In this document: piece after piece, positions 1-12,300 of the stretch | Layout: every line of letters begins with the position of its first letter | Numbering within the stretch: position 1 is the stretch's first letter | From: Chlamydomonas sphaeroides | Taxonomy: Eukaryota; Chlorophyta; Chlorophyceae; Chlamydomonadales; Chlamydomonadaceae | Direction: 5' to 3' | DNA: 27,695 nt | Assembly: GCA_001662425.1 (NCBI GenBank) | Contig: BDDC01000232.1 | Coordinates: 1-27,695 of the forward strand | Notes under the pieces: generated by a model | What the model saw: the letters and a program-made list of their open reading frames with translations, nothing else | What the model was told of the DNA's origin: nothing | Database searches by the model: none | Translations under genes and position numbers: made by a program

Positions 1-3000
1 GTTGTAGGTGGCAGCAGGCATTAATCAGCATGCACCCGCTGTATGGGCCGTCGTCATGTGCGCGCAATAAGAAATACGCTTCTACCCAGGCAGGTACCCA
101 CCTCGGCCATTGGCGGTCAGGTGCGTGGGGCACATGTGTGCGGGCGCGTGCGGCCAGCCCGTGAGGAAGTCCAGGAGGGAGCACTGCCGGGAGCTGCAGG
201 GATGGCGGGGTTTGGAATGGGAGCATTGTGTGTGGGGCGCGTGGCGGTTTGTGACGGCATGTGACCATAGTACATGTAAGGAGTGCAGTGGTGTGAGTGG
301 GTCGTGCGTTGGAAGCAGGCATCGGGCCCAGGGCGGGAATCTGGGATGAGCGTCGGTTGCGGTGCTAGGCTGGCTACCGCTCAGCTAACCACTTGCTATA
401 GGGGCCAACACATAAGCTATGACGGCGGTGGCATGCTCGCACGCAGCGTCCTTGCCTTTCCCACGGCACGCCCCGTACCTGAGCTGAACCGCGCGGCGGC
501 CATCCGGCATCTCGCAAACTGCACAGAGTGGGCCAATGACTTATGTTATGCAATCTGGTCAAACATGCGGCCTTTCAGTGCGCGCATTCAATGCATGGAC
601 TGACATACCGTGGTCGACGAAGCCCTCCTGGTCACACTCCACCGCCCGCAGCAACCCCGGAGCAGGGCACCAGGAGCTGGGCGGGCGGACACAAACTGGG
701 GAGCAGCACACAAGGCGGATAGGCGGGGACGATAGGAGCCTTGCACAGCGTATTGGCCCAGGGCCAAGGCAACCGTCGATGTGACGTACAGCAGTAAGCG
801 TTCGGTCCCACAACGGAACTTGCGACATACGTGGCCCTTCCCACAGTATCACCGCTTGATGTGTTAGCGGTGCGGCCCCACCGCCTGAGACGGCAAGGTC
901 CATAGCTCACGCACCGTCCTGGAAGTGCGCGGGACACAGGCTGGCGAGCGCCATCGGCCAGCCGGTGTTGATGGGGTCGGTGGAGCAGCCCCGGGAGCTG
1001 GGGGTGAGACGGGCGGCCGGGCGAGCACTCATGTCAGAGCATGGCAAGACCAATGCAATGCAACATCGCTGTCAGCACTGTCGGGTTGCTCCGTCGGTGC
1101 TCCTGCCTCACCTCAGCACCGCGCCTCGCAGGCCCAGCGCTGTGTCGACGCAGATGAGGTCGTACGTGCGGTGCGCGTCGCAATCCACCCGGCGGATGGT
1201 GCCTGCCAGGCATGGGGCCATGCGGCAGCTCAGCTGCCATGCCAGCACCAAACCGCCCTCGTATCGTCAGTTCGATGGCGATTCCGCAACTTCATAGACT
1301 GTCGTTTATCTATCGGTGCAGATCCGACGGCTGGAGAGACCAAGTCAATGTAGCACGTATGCATGCCCGTGCATGCCCCATCATGCAGCACCCACGCACC
1401 ATTGCACCAGCCGGCGGGCGGGTTGCACGTCGGCCGGCTGCTCCATGCCTCCTGGCCGTAGCGGTTCACGACGGCAACCTCGCCCTCATCGCGGATGATC
1501 ATTCGGAAGGGGCCGTTGGCGACGCCACCATGCTCGGTGTTGGTGGTGCCAACAGAGCTGCATCGGTATAGCGCGCCGCCAATGTCACTCAACCAGCGAG
1601 CTTACCGCTCGCCGTTTCCTTGGCAAGCACGCGCTCTTGCAAAACACAATGATCGATTTGCTTTCATGCGGTTGCTAACCTTGATAAGACCTGAGCCACG
1701 CCGGGCATGCCGCCCGCCGCCGCCACGGCCGTCAGCACCCAGGTGCCGTTCGGCTGCAGCAGCAGCGCACGGCCGGGCCCCGGGTAGCCTCCGGCCGCAG
1801 GGTCTGCTGCCGTCCATACCGGATCTCCCAGCCTCAGCCACCAGGAGCCATTGGCGGGTGTGCGGTGCAGCGCCAGCACGCCATCCCGCTGCAGCGCCAG
1901 CACGTAGCGGTTGGTGCCGTTGGATGGAGAGAAGAGCCTGCCATGCGAGGGGATACGTACAAGGTGCATATGTTGCCATCTGGCGCGAGGAGGGCCACCG
2001 CCCACAGCTGCGCCAGCAGCCTACCTGTCGCAGACATGCAGCAGGCTGGCTGCGTTGGCCGCAGGGCCGGGGTAGAGGCCGCAGGGTGTGCTTTCGGCCG
2101 CGGGGCAGCCCGAGGTGACAGCCTGGCACTGCGTGGCGGAGTCCACCACCAGCTGCTGCTGTGTGGTGGCGTCTGCAGGCGCAGTGGCAGTGCAGTGCAC
2201 CATCCGTCAAGTTAACTACATGCGCCATGCAGTAACAACGAACCCGGCATCCCCACGAGCTGGCAAATCCAACCACCGCAGCTCCCTCGGGGTGCACGCA
2301 TACCGCACGTTAGCGAGGTTCTCGTCGTCCTAGTTTAGTTTGTTTTGCCACAACGCTCACCGCCAGCAAATACTTGAGGGCAGAGGCTTGCTGGAGCAAA
2401 CGGGGCGCCGGTCTGAGTAGTGTTGCAGCCCCTGCGTAGCGCCAGGGTGTGTAGCTTGCTCGATTCAAGGGAGCGCTGAACATGTACAAGTGATGACCAG
2501 CCCGTTGGCAAGGTCCACACACGGCCCCGTGGCCGTACCTGCTGCTGCTCACGGCCCACCGGACGCCAGTCGCACTGTTCTCACAGACCCAGTCCAGCGC
2601 CTGTCGACACATACATTCGAATATGCAGTGCAGAAGGTTGCACGGAGCGCGAGCTCACTACAATGGCGGTCACGAGCGGCGGGGGCTAGCGGGGCCACAG
2701 GTGCCCCAAGCAAGCAAGGGTAGCGGTGCCTCACCCCTCCGTCGCCGCAGTCCACCAAGCGCAGAAGGGATGGCGCGGGGCAGAGCGTTGTCGGGCGGGC
2801 GCAGGCTGCGACGACGGGAGCGCGGGAAATCAATGTCGAAATGTCCCACGATGCAGGCAAGGCTGCGGCGGGCTGCACCGGCTTTGCTCATGAAGACAAT
2901 AAGCATAGCAGCGGACCAGCCGGCGTGGCATGGTAGAACGTGCGTGCCATGTACGCCACTGTGCAGAGAAACGAGTGCAGGACCCCACCTTGCGCGAAGT

Positions 3001-6000
3001 AATTAGGGCATTTGCTGCGGATTGTTTAAGCAGCAGTGTTAGCCATTGTTTCTGCAAACATATAAAACATAGCCGAAAGGGCTTGCATATGTACCTATCG
3101 CCAGCGCCCCACCTGGCGGCAGCAAAGGGCCACCCGGTCGAGTCATCTGTGCTGGAGCAACCGCCGACCATGCTGCAGGAAAGGCGCGATAACGGGAGCT
3201 CCTGAGTGCTTCCGTACCGCCTGGTGTTGTTAGTGTTCGATGGGAAGCCCTTCAGAAGCAAGCCTTGTGGGCGTGATACAATGTGCGCTGCTGCTTGCCG
3301 ACCATCTATCTGCTGCATGGCGGACCGGCGGCCGCGCTCACAGATCCTACAAGGCAGGCCTTCGTGTCCCTGGCCGGGCGCTCACCTGAGGATTGCCGAG
3401 CGCCGTCCATCTGGGTACAAGCAAACCAGGTCGGACCTACGCGGGGCATCCGGATACCAGCTCAGTTGGCTGCGTGGCACATGTAAAGTACATGGATAAT
3501 TAACATTTACATGCCCCATGCCAAATAGCAGCATCCTACCGGGGGTCTCCGTCGCAATCCCCTCTGACCACAGCACCCGGTGGCGGACACCAGTCCGTGG
3601 GCTGGGGGCAGTGTGATGTGAAGTTCGTGACTAGAGGTGACGTGAGTAAGTACGCGCCTGAAAGCAGTTAGTTGAGCACATGAAGTCATTCATCACATGC
3701 AGCGGCTCGTCATGATATCAACGCCGCTGCTCATCAGCTCCGTCAGCACCCCGCTGGCTGCCCTGCTGCCGGTCGGCCTGCTGCCTGGCCCCTCATTGCT
3801 GTATGTATATGGCTGGGAGCCTCGCAGGGCCAGCGCGATTGATGAGCGTGGCGGAGGGAGCCCTTATCGTACGTCGGTGGAGCTGTGCACATTACATATT
3901 TCCAGGGGACGCAGGGCGCCGGTATTGACTTTGTGAGCTGTGCGGTCCAAGCCAAAGTGTGCAGCCCCAGCAGCATCTTGCAGCCCCCGGGCTTGCATCC
4001 CAGGCTGTAATCCCATCCCGCCGGGCCACACCGCAGCGCACTTACTGTCGGGTAGCACCTTGGGACAGAGCCAGACGGGGGCCCAGGGGAAGCCTGCGCG
4101 TAGGGGCGCGTAGGGGCTGCTGAATCCTCTGGTGGTGCGTGTGGCGCTTGCGGCATGCTTGTCGCCGTGCACCGTGCGTCCAACCCGCCGCTGTACCTGT
4201 GTCGCGGTCTGCCGTGCTACAGTTGCGCGACCTGGCGGGCGCAGACGCAGAGCGAACATATCGATTGCTGCTGTTTTGCCGAGGGGGGATATGCTAGCTA
4301 GGGGCACACAACTGCAGGTGTGTATGTGCTACACTCACGAAAGAAGGACGTGCCGGAGGTTCCTCAAGTCATTGATGCAGACCCTGTCATTGCAACGCGT
4401 GGGGGACTCCTTGATTCAAACACCCCGCTCCCCTGTCCCATTAGTGACTGTTGTAGCTGGCAGTCAAGGAAGCAGGCGCGACCTCCCGACAATGCACTTA
4501 CATGTCGAAGACCTGGTCCCTGCGCGCGGGTGTGACGTATGCGGGGTCTGGTTTAGTCCGGCAATGCCACCCCAACCCTCAACATGCTTCAAGCAGCTGC
4601 GTACCCGTCACAGTCAGCCAGGGTGACGTATCCCTCCAAGCAGAACGTTGCGGGCTTGTCACAAGCTGCATTCATGCGGCAAGGTGGGCGGCACCCGGGG
4701 GCCGGGAGAGTAGCGTGTGTACGCTCTGCAACAGGCAGCTAGCTAGCCACGTGCGGGGATGCGTGCGTGCGTGCATGCTGCACGGACGCGGCCCGCTTCG
4801 TGAGCAGCGGCCTGGTCTGGCCTCATGCGCACAGTCGTCTGACCCCTACTAAGCATGTTAAAGACCCATAGCGTATCTTACTGGGTAGCAATGCGGCAGG
4901 ACAGGTGCTGCGAGAAGCAAGGCACGGCATACAGGTTGTATTTTACTATCGCTCGTGCGGGATTGCTTGTGCGGTGCACCTCGGTGTGGTTTGCTTGCAT
5001 TGGGGCCGCATGTGTACGTATGTGCAGTATGTGTGCCTCAGTCCTTCAATGAGCCGGGCCGCTGGATGGCTTCTGGCACGCCTGATTGCGGCCAGCTACT
5101 GTGGCCTGCAGCGGCGCTCACCCGTAGCTGGCCCAGGGCGCTGTCCAATCATCGTTGTTACTTGGCACCACATTGCAGCCGCCACTGCCGTCACTGACCA
5201 TGACCTTGCGCTGCAGGCCAGCGTCTGATACAAATCTGCCTTCAAGGGAGTTCATCACGCCCGCGTCGCTTGAGGTGGTATCGCACAGTGAAGCAGCCCT
5301 GGCGAAGGGCGCGGCATGCAGGGAGGCGGGCCGCGTTATGGAGGTAGGAACGAAGGCGAGGAATTTTGCATTGGGCGCCGCCCGCACGCACTGACCTGCC
5401 GCCTTGGCCGCAATCAACAGGCTTCCATCCATATTCACAGTACGGCATGAATGGTCGATCATGGCAAGCTGCGTCGGTGTGAGAATGGAAAGTAGACAGA
5501 AGCGGTTGCCGCTCGTTCGTTTGATGCCGCAAAAAATAACAAGCAAGCCTCTGGAGCATCTTGCGAGGTCACTCACAGTTGATTGTCCAGACGACCGTGC
5601 CGTAGCTGGTCGCAGGTCAGGTACGCGCGAGCATGAGGGCGCAGGGCGGGTGCGACATGGCCTTGCCTCATCATCATATGGCAGGGCCTCATCACACTGC
5701 AGGCATGTAGTGGCTACAAAAGCGCCGCCGTTGCATGCCTCCCACGCCACACCCAGGTCCATCCAGGTACAGGTGCACCGCCCTGGCAGATAGCTACATG
5801 GTGCAATGCCTGCGGCCCATCTCCCGACACAAGAAGCCCCTGCCGCCTGGCCGCCCTCATGCCCCGTGCGTGCCTGCCCTGGCCCGAGCGACACACATGT
5901 TCGCGCACGCAGCTATGGCCGCTGCGGCATCTACCCGTAGCTGCGGGCCGCAGCGCTACCCCGGCACACACCGGTTGTACAGGTTGAGTATGCCCTCGTC

Positions 6001-9000
6001 AGATAGCAGCAGCTTGAAAGGCGCGAACTCCAAGCCTCGTTCCGGCGCAAACACGAGCCACGATCCAAAGTTTTCGGACCTGAATCGAACACGGTCATGC
6101 ATGCGTGTGGACTTCAGGACATGGAGTCAGAGGGCAAGGCACGCGTTTTAAAGTAGTATGCGTGCGTTTGCCTGCCTCTGCATGTTTTGCTTAGATGCTT
6201 ACGTGCTGTTGGACTTGCCCAGCTCATCCAGCAGCTGCGCATTTTGCAAAGCAATGAACACACGCAGCCATGTTAACTTGATTATGGCCTTGCTTCAGGG
6301 GCTCTTATCTATTTCATTTATGCACCGCCTGTCATGAACTGTTGTGACTCTTTATGTTCTTTATGTCAGCTCTCACCTGCAGGTCGTGCTTGCCACCGAG
6401 CGTCTGCGTGATAACAAACGACTGCACGGCGGCATGCGTGCCGCCCGCGCACCAGGTGTCCACACCTGTGGGCCTACAGCGAGCGAGCAGGCATGCACGC
6501 ACGTCATCTTGTGCCCCTGAGTGTTCACAGCAGTAAGGCCGCTAGCTATGCAACATACCCAGAGATGCAGAGGCGGCCATCGCGCCGCATCACCAAAGCG
6601 TACTGTCGGCCTGCATGTGCCAGGCCCATCGGCGATTGAGTGGGAAACAGGCATCCTAAACCCGGCGGTTGGCCAAGCCCCGAGCAGCGGCGCATCCGCA
6701 ACCTCCCGTCGCACGGTGCGACAAACTACTGCGGAGCGCCCCACTCACTGGGTGAATACAGGCGGTTACATTCCCAGCCGTCGACAAATTCCGAGGGCGC
6801 CTCCGCCGGCGTGCGGTAGAGGCCGCAGTGCAGCGAGCCGGGCAGCGGGCAGTTGGTGACGGAGGGGTAGCAGACCTCGTTGGGGTTGAGCGTCAGCTCA
6901 TACACATACTCTGCGACGCAAGCAGACACACCAGGTGGCGGAGATGGGGCTAACATCACTCCTGCTGGCATGTATGCACGTGCGAGTGTGTACAGGTGGC
7001 GGCCATAGCCATTCAGGCGCCAGCCTGATACGGGCTGCACATGCACCTACTCCCCTTCTTGCTCTGCCAAGCGACCCCAGCAAATAAATCAACAGCAGGC
7101 CCCTTGACTGTGCGGCCTGCTGATCTCCCCACCCCACCCCCGGAGGCCAGCCTACCCCTCAGGTGCTGAGGGCACAGGCTGGCGGGGGCGCGGGGCCAGC
7201 CCGTGTCTGCGAGCAAGGCATGTGGTACGGCTGGTTTGGGAGCCAGCGGCCGGATGACAGGTGGGGCAAGCCCAGCGCCTACGCAAGCCCAGCGGCCAGA
7301 CCCGAGGCGCCCATGGCAGCCGTCACACAACACCCTCCGCACCGGCGTTGGCGGAACTGCAGCTGCGGCTGCTGAGGATTGCGCCGCGCTCGTCAGCCTG
7401 CGCGTGGGTGCGTTGCGTTGTGAGAGATGTGCGGTCAGGGCATGGGCCCGATCGACTGATGCAGCATTGAGCTTGGTGCAGCGCGAGCGCTTATGCCATG
7501 CCAGCAGCCTGGCGATGCATCTGCAGGATTGACAGGCAAGGATGGATGGGGCGAGTGGCTGCGGCCATGAATGCATGCAGCTCACCCCGGGGTTGGTGCA
7601 GATCCTGGAAGTTGGGTGCGGCAGCGGCACGAGCAGATGGGGCATGCGTGGTGAGCGCGGTCGAAATGTGGAGGGCAACGATAACATCAATGCAATCTGG
7701 AGCGACGTCAAGAGACAGCCGGCGTGCGGGAGGCTCTCTGGCTGCAGGGCTTGGGAGCTGGCACGCAGAAGGCTTGACAAACGTTCAGATTGCCGCACGC
7801 CTCGCTAGCCTCGCCTACTCCGTGGATCGTCGCGATTAGCGCATGTCGATTGCGGTATCCCTCGGCACCCGGACTCCGAAAACACGAGAAACGCGAACGA
7901 AGGAGCGACTTCCATGCTTACCCTGCGTGGCAACAAACGCAAAGGGAGCAATCACGCAAGCATCATCCTTCAATACAAATGCATGACTCGCACTGGACTG
8001 TGCAACGCTGGGTGCGTCCATCGGCAACGAACGCATGTTGCAGCCCGACCCACAATCGAAGGCGCCGCCGTCTCCACAGTCGACGCGTCTTGCTACTCGC
8101 CCGCTGCCAATGCACCACCCGGCCGGTCTGCAAGGTGTGGGACGCAGGGCTCTCTCAGGCAGCAGTACACACCTCCCATGGCCAGCAGGCAGCCGGCAGC
8201 ATGCGGCGGGTGTGCGTGCAGTCACCTGGATGCCAGCAGTAGCGGCAGCAGGGGTGTACGTGTGCTTACCGCTCGCATGTGCTCCTTGTGGACCAGGCCG
8301 AGTCGTTGTTCCTGTTGCGAAGCTCAGCGTGCCTGCGCATGCATGGGAAACACGCGCCGGAGGCAGAGCCGGATGTGGTTGCCGCTGGGGCCGCCCTACA
8401 CCAATGGCTCTAATGGTAATGATGCATTGCGTCCGCACCCGTCGTCGGTCAGGAGCAGCGTGAAGGGGCCGTTGGCGACGCCCGTGTACTCGATGTATGT
8501 GTAGCCCCATCGCGACGAGTTGACCCGCTCCACTGCAGAAGATCCCCCGATTTCCCCTGTGATGAGACGCCGCAAGCAGGCCAGTCGGTAGTGGCTGGCC
8601 GGAGCGCTGCGCGGTTGGCCCCGTGGAGCTCTCTTTCTGGGGACGGAGCTCGCGCCATTGTCGAACCCCTAGCCAACAAAGCAACTCACAGTATCCGTTG
8701 TCAAGTAAGGCCAACATGGAGCCTCTCCATAGCGGTGCTACTTGGCTCAGGCACCGCACAGGCTCGGCCGCTTCCATGCCATCGGGGTCGCTACTTGACA
8801 GGATGACTGGGTAGATGCACAGGTCGCCTGCGGCGTGTCACGCGCGGCTCATGACATCAGTCGGGCTGCCTACGCGGGTCCTGAAGGCTGGGGCGGTGAT
8901 TGCAGTCCCTGGATGGGCTCACCGTTGGTTTGCTGCGGGCAGGCGGGGAGTTGGGGTAGGTAGAGGTGCGGTGTAAGGGCATATGGAACAAGCCTTGCGC

Positions 9001-9355
9001 GCGCAACGCACGATACACGCATACATACACACACGCATGATGGCCAATTATCTTGGCGGCTCCAACACAGCAAAGTCAGCCTGCACTATTGACGCTGCCA
9101 AGCAAGTACCCCGGGTAGAGGTTTGCACCCACCATGTTGAGGCTGTATCTGCCGTTGGGCTGCGCACGCACGTGTATGCGTGTGTGTGTGGGGGGGGGGG
9201 GATGCAGACATTGGCCCGTCATGTATTGGTAAACCGCTAAGCCTATGTCGGTGCGTGCGTTTGTATATGACCATGCGGGTGCATGTGTGTGTGCGTGCAT
9301 GGCTCCAGCCTGCCGTGGTTAATGAAAACCGATACCACACACTGGATGTTAATGA

Positions 9356-9388
<33 letters not shown>

Positions 9389-12300
9389 TCTCTTTGCCGA
9401 CTACCAAGATAGTTTGTTGTGTGCTTGTGCTATGTGTGCTCGCATTCCCCTTATTGCACATCCTATTGCACATCCTTCTCCACAGCATTGCAGGACTTAC
9501 GCTGTGGAGGTGCGGTTGGATTGTTATTGGTGTAGATGGTGTGGTTGGAATAAAGATGAAAAATCAGCACAGGGCACCGGTGGTGGCAAGCAGGCAGTAG
9601 TTACAGCACAAGCAAGCGACGAACTTGCCTTCTGATCTTGTTGCAAAATGACGAATCTTCATCGTTTCCACCCCACCATGTTGCCCCTGGGCGTGGCATG
9701 GTCAAGGCAGAGTTATGGGTTGGGGTGAGAGCAAGCTACGTGTCAGTAGGTGCTGAGACGATGATCTGACAACGCAGCCATGGAAGTTAGCCGACACACA
9801 GGCAAATGGTTGTGCGCTTCATTCCTTTGCAACCACGAAGAGGGCCTACGTAGCATACGCATGGCGTGCGTTGCATACATGCGACTGCTGCACGTACGGC
9901 TGCGGTGGGCTCAGCTCAATTGGGCGTTGGGCCGGGCGGGCGCGCGGTGGCACACGCACCATTTGGGAAGAGGCCGCACTCAAAAATGCTGTTCAGGGTC
10001 TGGAAACAAGCATTCTCATCCAGGGGTCGCGTGTCGCAGGCTGTCTGGTAGCTGTAATGCATGAAGGCCGATGAGACCGCCAGCAGCCGGCCTACGCGGT
10101 GACAGTTCATTGCTTGGGCGGGCGTCCGTCCGCATTAGCTGCACGCATTCATTCCGTGTGCTGACAAGCATAGCAACTGAGGCAAGCAACATCACGACAC
10201 GCGCCCCAAGCGCGCACGCACCACCGGATGGTGACGGCTTCCATGTCCAGCTGGATGGGGGAGGTAGGTTGCCGCACGCAGCCGCACAGCAGAGTGGGCA
10301 GAGCATGGGCATGATCATGGCACCGGCGCATGGCCATCCGTCCCTTGTGCGCAGTAGCTAGTGTAACTCACAAGGCAGCACCTGGCAGCACGTATGCGTC
10401 CATCCATGCACGCTAGCAGTCACGCAAGCACACACGAACCAATCACCCCACACGTACGCTGAACTTCCTTGCTTGGCCGTCCCCACGCCCAACTCCCACC
10501 TTGAATTGGTCCACACCAACCAGGTGTTGTTCGCGGGGTTCAGCACAGCGGCCAGCACACCAGCACGGCCGGCCGCTGCAGGTAGGTGTGCAGTTGTTTC
10601 GGATGAGTAAGTGATGAGGCTGTTACAATGCATGCCGTGTTGAGCGTCCGTACCGTTCCGTGCACGGATCTTCATTTGAATGGCACCATAGGCAGCAAAG
10701 AGGGGCAGCACGGACCGGCAGGGAGGGAGGAAGGAAAGCGGCAAGCTGGCCAAAACTGTCTGACCGGAGGTTTTGTACGAGATTGCCGGATGGGTCACAG
10801 CTGGCAGCATGTATGCATGTGGTAGCACATGCGGGCCCATGCGGGGGCAGGCAGCCAGGCACGAGCGCACCTTGAGCGTGTGGCGGCCTGGGCCCAGCCT
10901 GACATCCTGATTGACGAAATTGCGCTGCGGCTGTATGTATCGTGTGTCCTCCACGGGAGAGATCAACAAGTCGTCAATGTACATTTCGCCCTGGCGCACG
11001 GAGGCGTGATGCAATGGTTGGCACAAAAAGCAACGCGCCTAATGGTCTGTGCACCGTGGCAATAGCGCTGGGAGATTGGAGAATATAAATAGAGTTACAG
11101 CGAGCTTGATGTGCCGTGATTTCACAAGGTAGGGCGACCGGGGGCCGAGGCGACCCCCCACGCGCCCTGTCCTGCCCCGGGGCAACTTCAGCGTACATGG
11201 TGCATGTAGCAACTTACTTGATCGTCAAACCTGCCCCTGACCCTGCATGTCATGGAATGGGATGTCGAGTTGGTCCAACGCGTCATACAAATGGGCGAGG
11301 ACCGATGCACACCGGGACAGGCGAAGCAAGGGGCGCGGTAAACCTTCCGTCACTCTGCCTACCTGACGTCCATAGTGTACGGAGTGATGAACTCAGTACT
11401 GAAATCCCAGTTTCTGCCGTGCGTGTCCTCATTATCATCCCAAATATCACGGTGTTTCCTCCAAATCCAACTGCATGACGCAGGCAGGGGCACACACGGG
11501 CCGCAACACAGAGCATCCTGACCAGCCATGCAGTACCGCAATTGCCGTACAGCCGCCATACAGTAGTAAAGGCGCAACTGCACGCCCTGACGCAGCCTTT
11601 CTTCGCATACACCAACACTACCCGCATGCGAGGTACGCACGATGCTGGTGCCGAGCTCCACGGGTTGTCGTATTCAAGGCCATAGCCACCGCCGAACGCC
11701 CCATTGTAGAGGGTATCCGCGACAACGTCCGTAGCTGCAATGCGTACAGTTGCACAACCGCATGCATGGGGAATGCAAACAGCATTTCGGGTCGTGACAG
11801 AGGTTCAACGAAGGGGGACATCGTATCAGCAGGGCGCGGGACAGCCGCAGCTCACCAGCGGAGAACCTTGGGCACAGCAGCTGACACGCCGTAATTCATT
11901 CGGACGTGGTGCACGGCAAATAATTGCAGGTGGAACATCAGCATCAGTGACGAACAAACAAACATGTTGGGTTGGCTGGTATCCGGGGTTTCCCGTCTCC
12001 CGTCTCCCGTCTCCCGTCTCCCGTCTCCCGTCTCCCGTCTCCCGTCTCCCGTCTCCCGTCTCCCGTCCTCGGCACCATCACACACCTCAAGGTTGGCGGT
12101 GGGATAACCAGAAAAAGGAACACCTGCGGTGGCCGCGCAATTGGGGACCCTGTGTGACATGACCCCATGGGTTGGTGGTGCGTGTAGGATCCTCGACCTG
12201 CCCTGGAGGAGGTGCTCCTTGCCCCAGCCCTGTAGCCCGCTGCTCACTGTTGTCAAATAAAGTGTTGCTGGTGGAGCAAGTATTCGTGCCGTTTGATCGT

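Larger units (their letters stand above)
9160..9624 (-). other. Intron, 465 nt, with simple repeats
   Basis: Separates two tiny exons of B-lectin 9. It carries a GAY trinucleotide run, a TG tract and a run of twelve G on the plus strand, listed separately. No coding motif is seen. Confidence 0.7.

Noticed and set aside
845..884. Small exon between M10 and M11
   Set aside because: It would need a 30-nt intron; extending the next exon to 695 restores the Cys pair and the phase with a strong acceptor.
2539..2600. Resemblance of ALDWVC to an X8/CBM43 domain
   Set aside because: The following residues lack the other X8 Cys and motifs, and the exon aligns with module M5 (VDCGDGGAFDC) as part of M9.
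7836..8777. Open frame of 313 codons on the minus strand
   Set aside because: It mixes true exon sequence (M5) with introns and out-of-frame parts of B-lectin 9, so it is not a separate gene.
9354..9389. Poly-Asp coding on the plus strand
   Set aside because: A GAC microsatellite inside an intron of the opposite strand, with no supported plus-strand gene around it.
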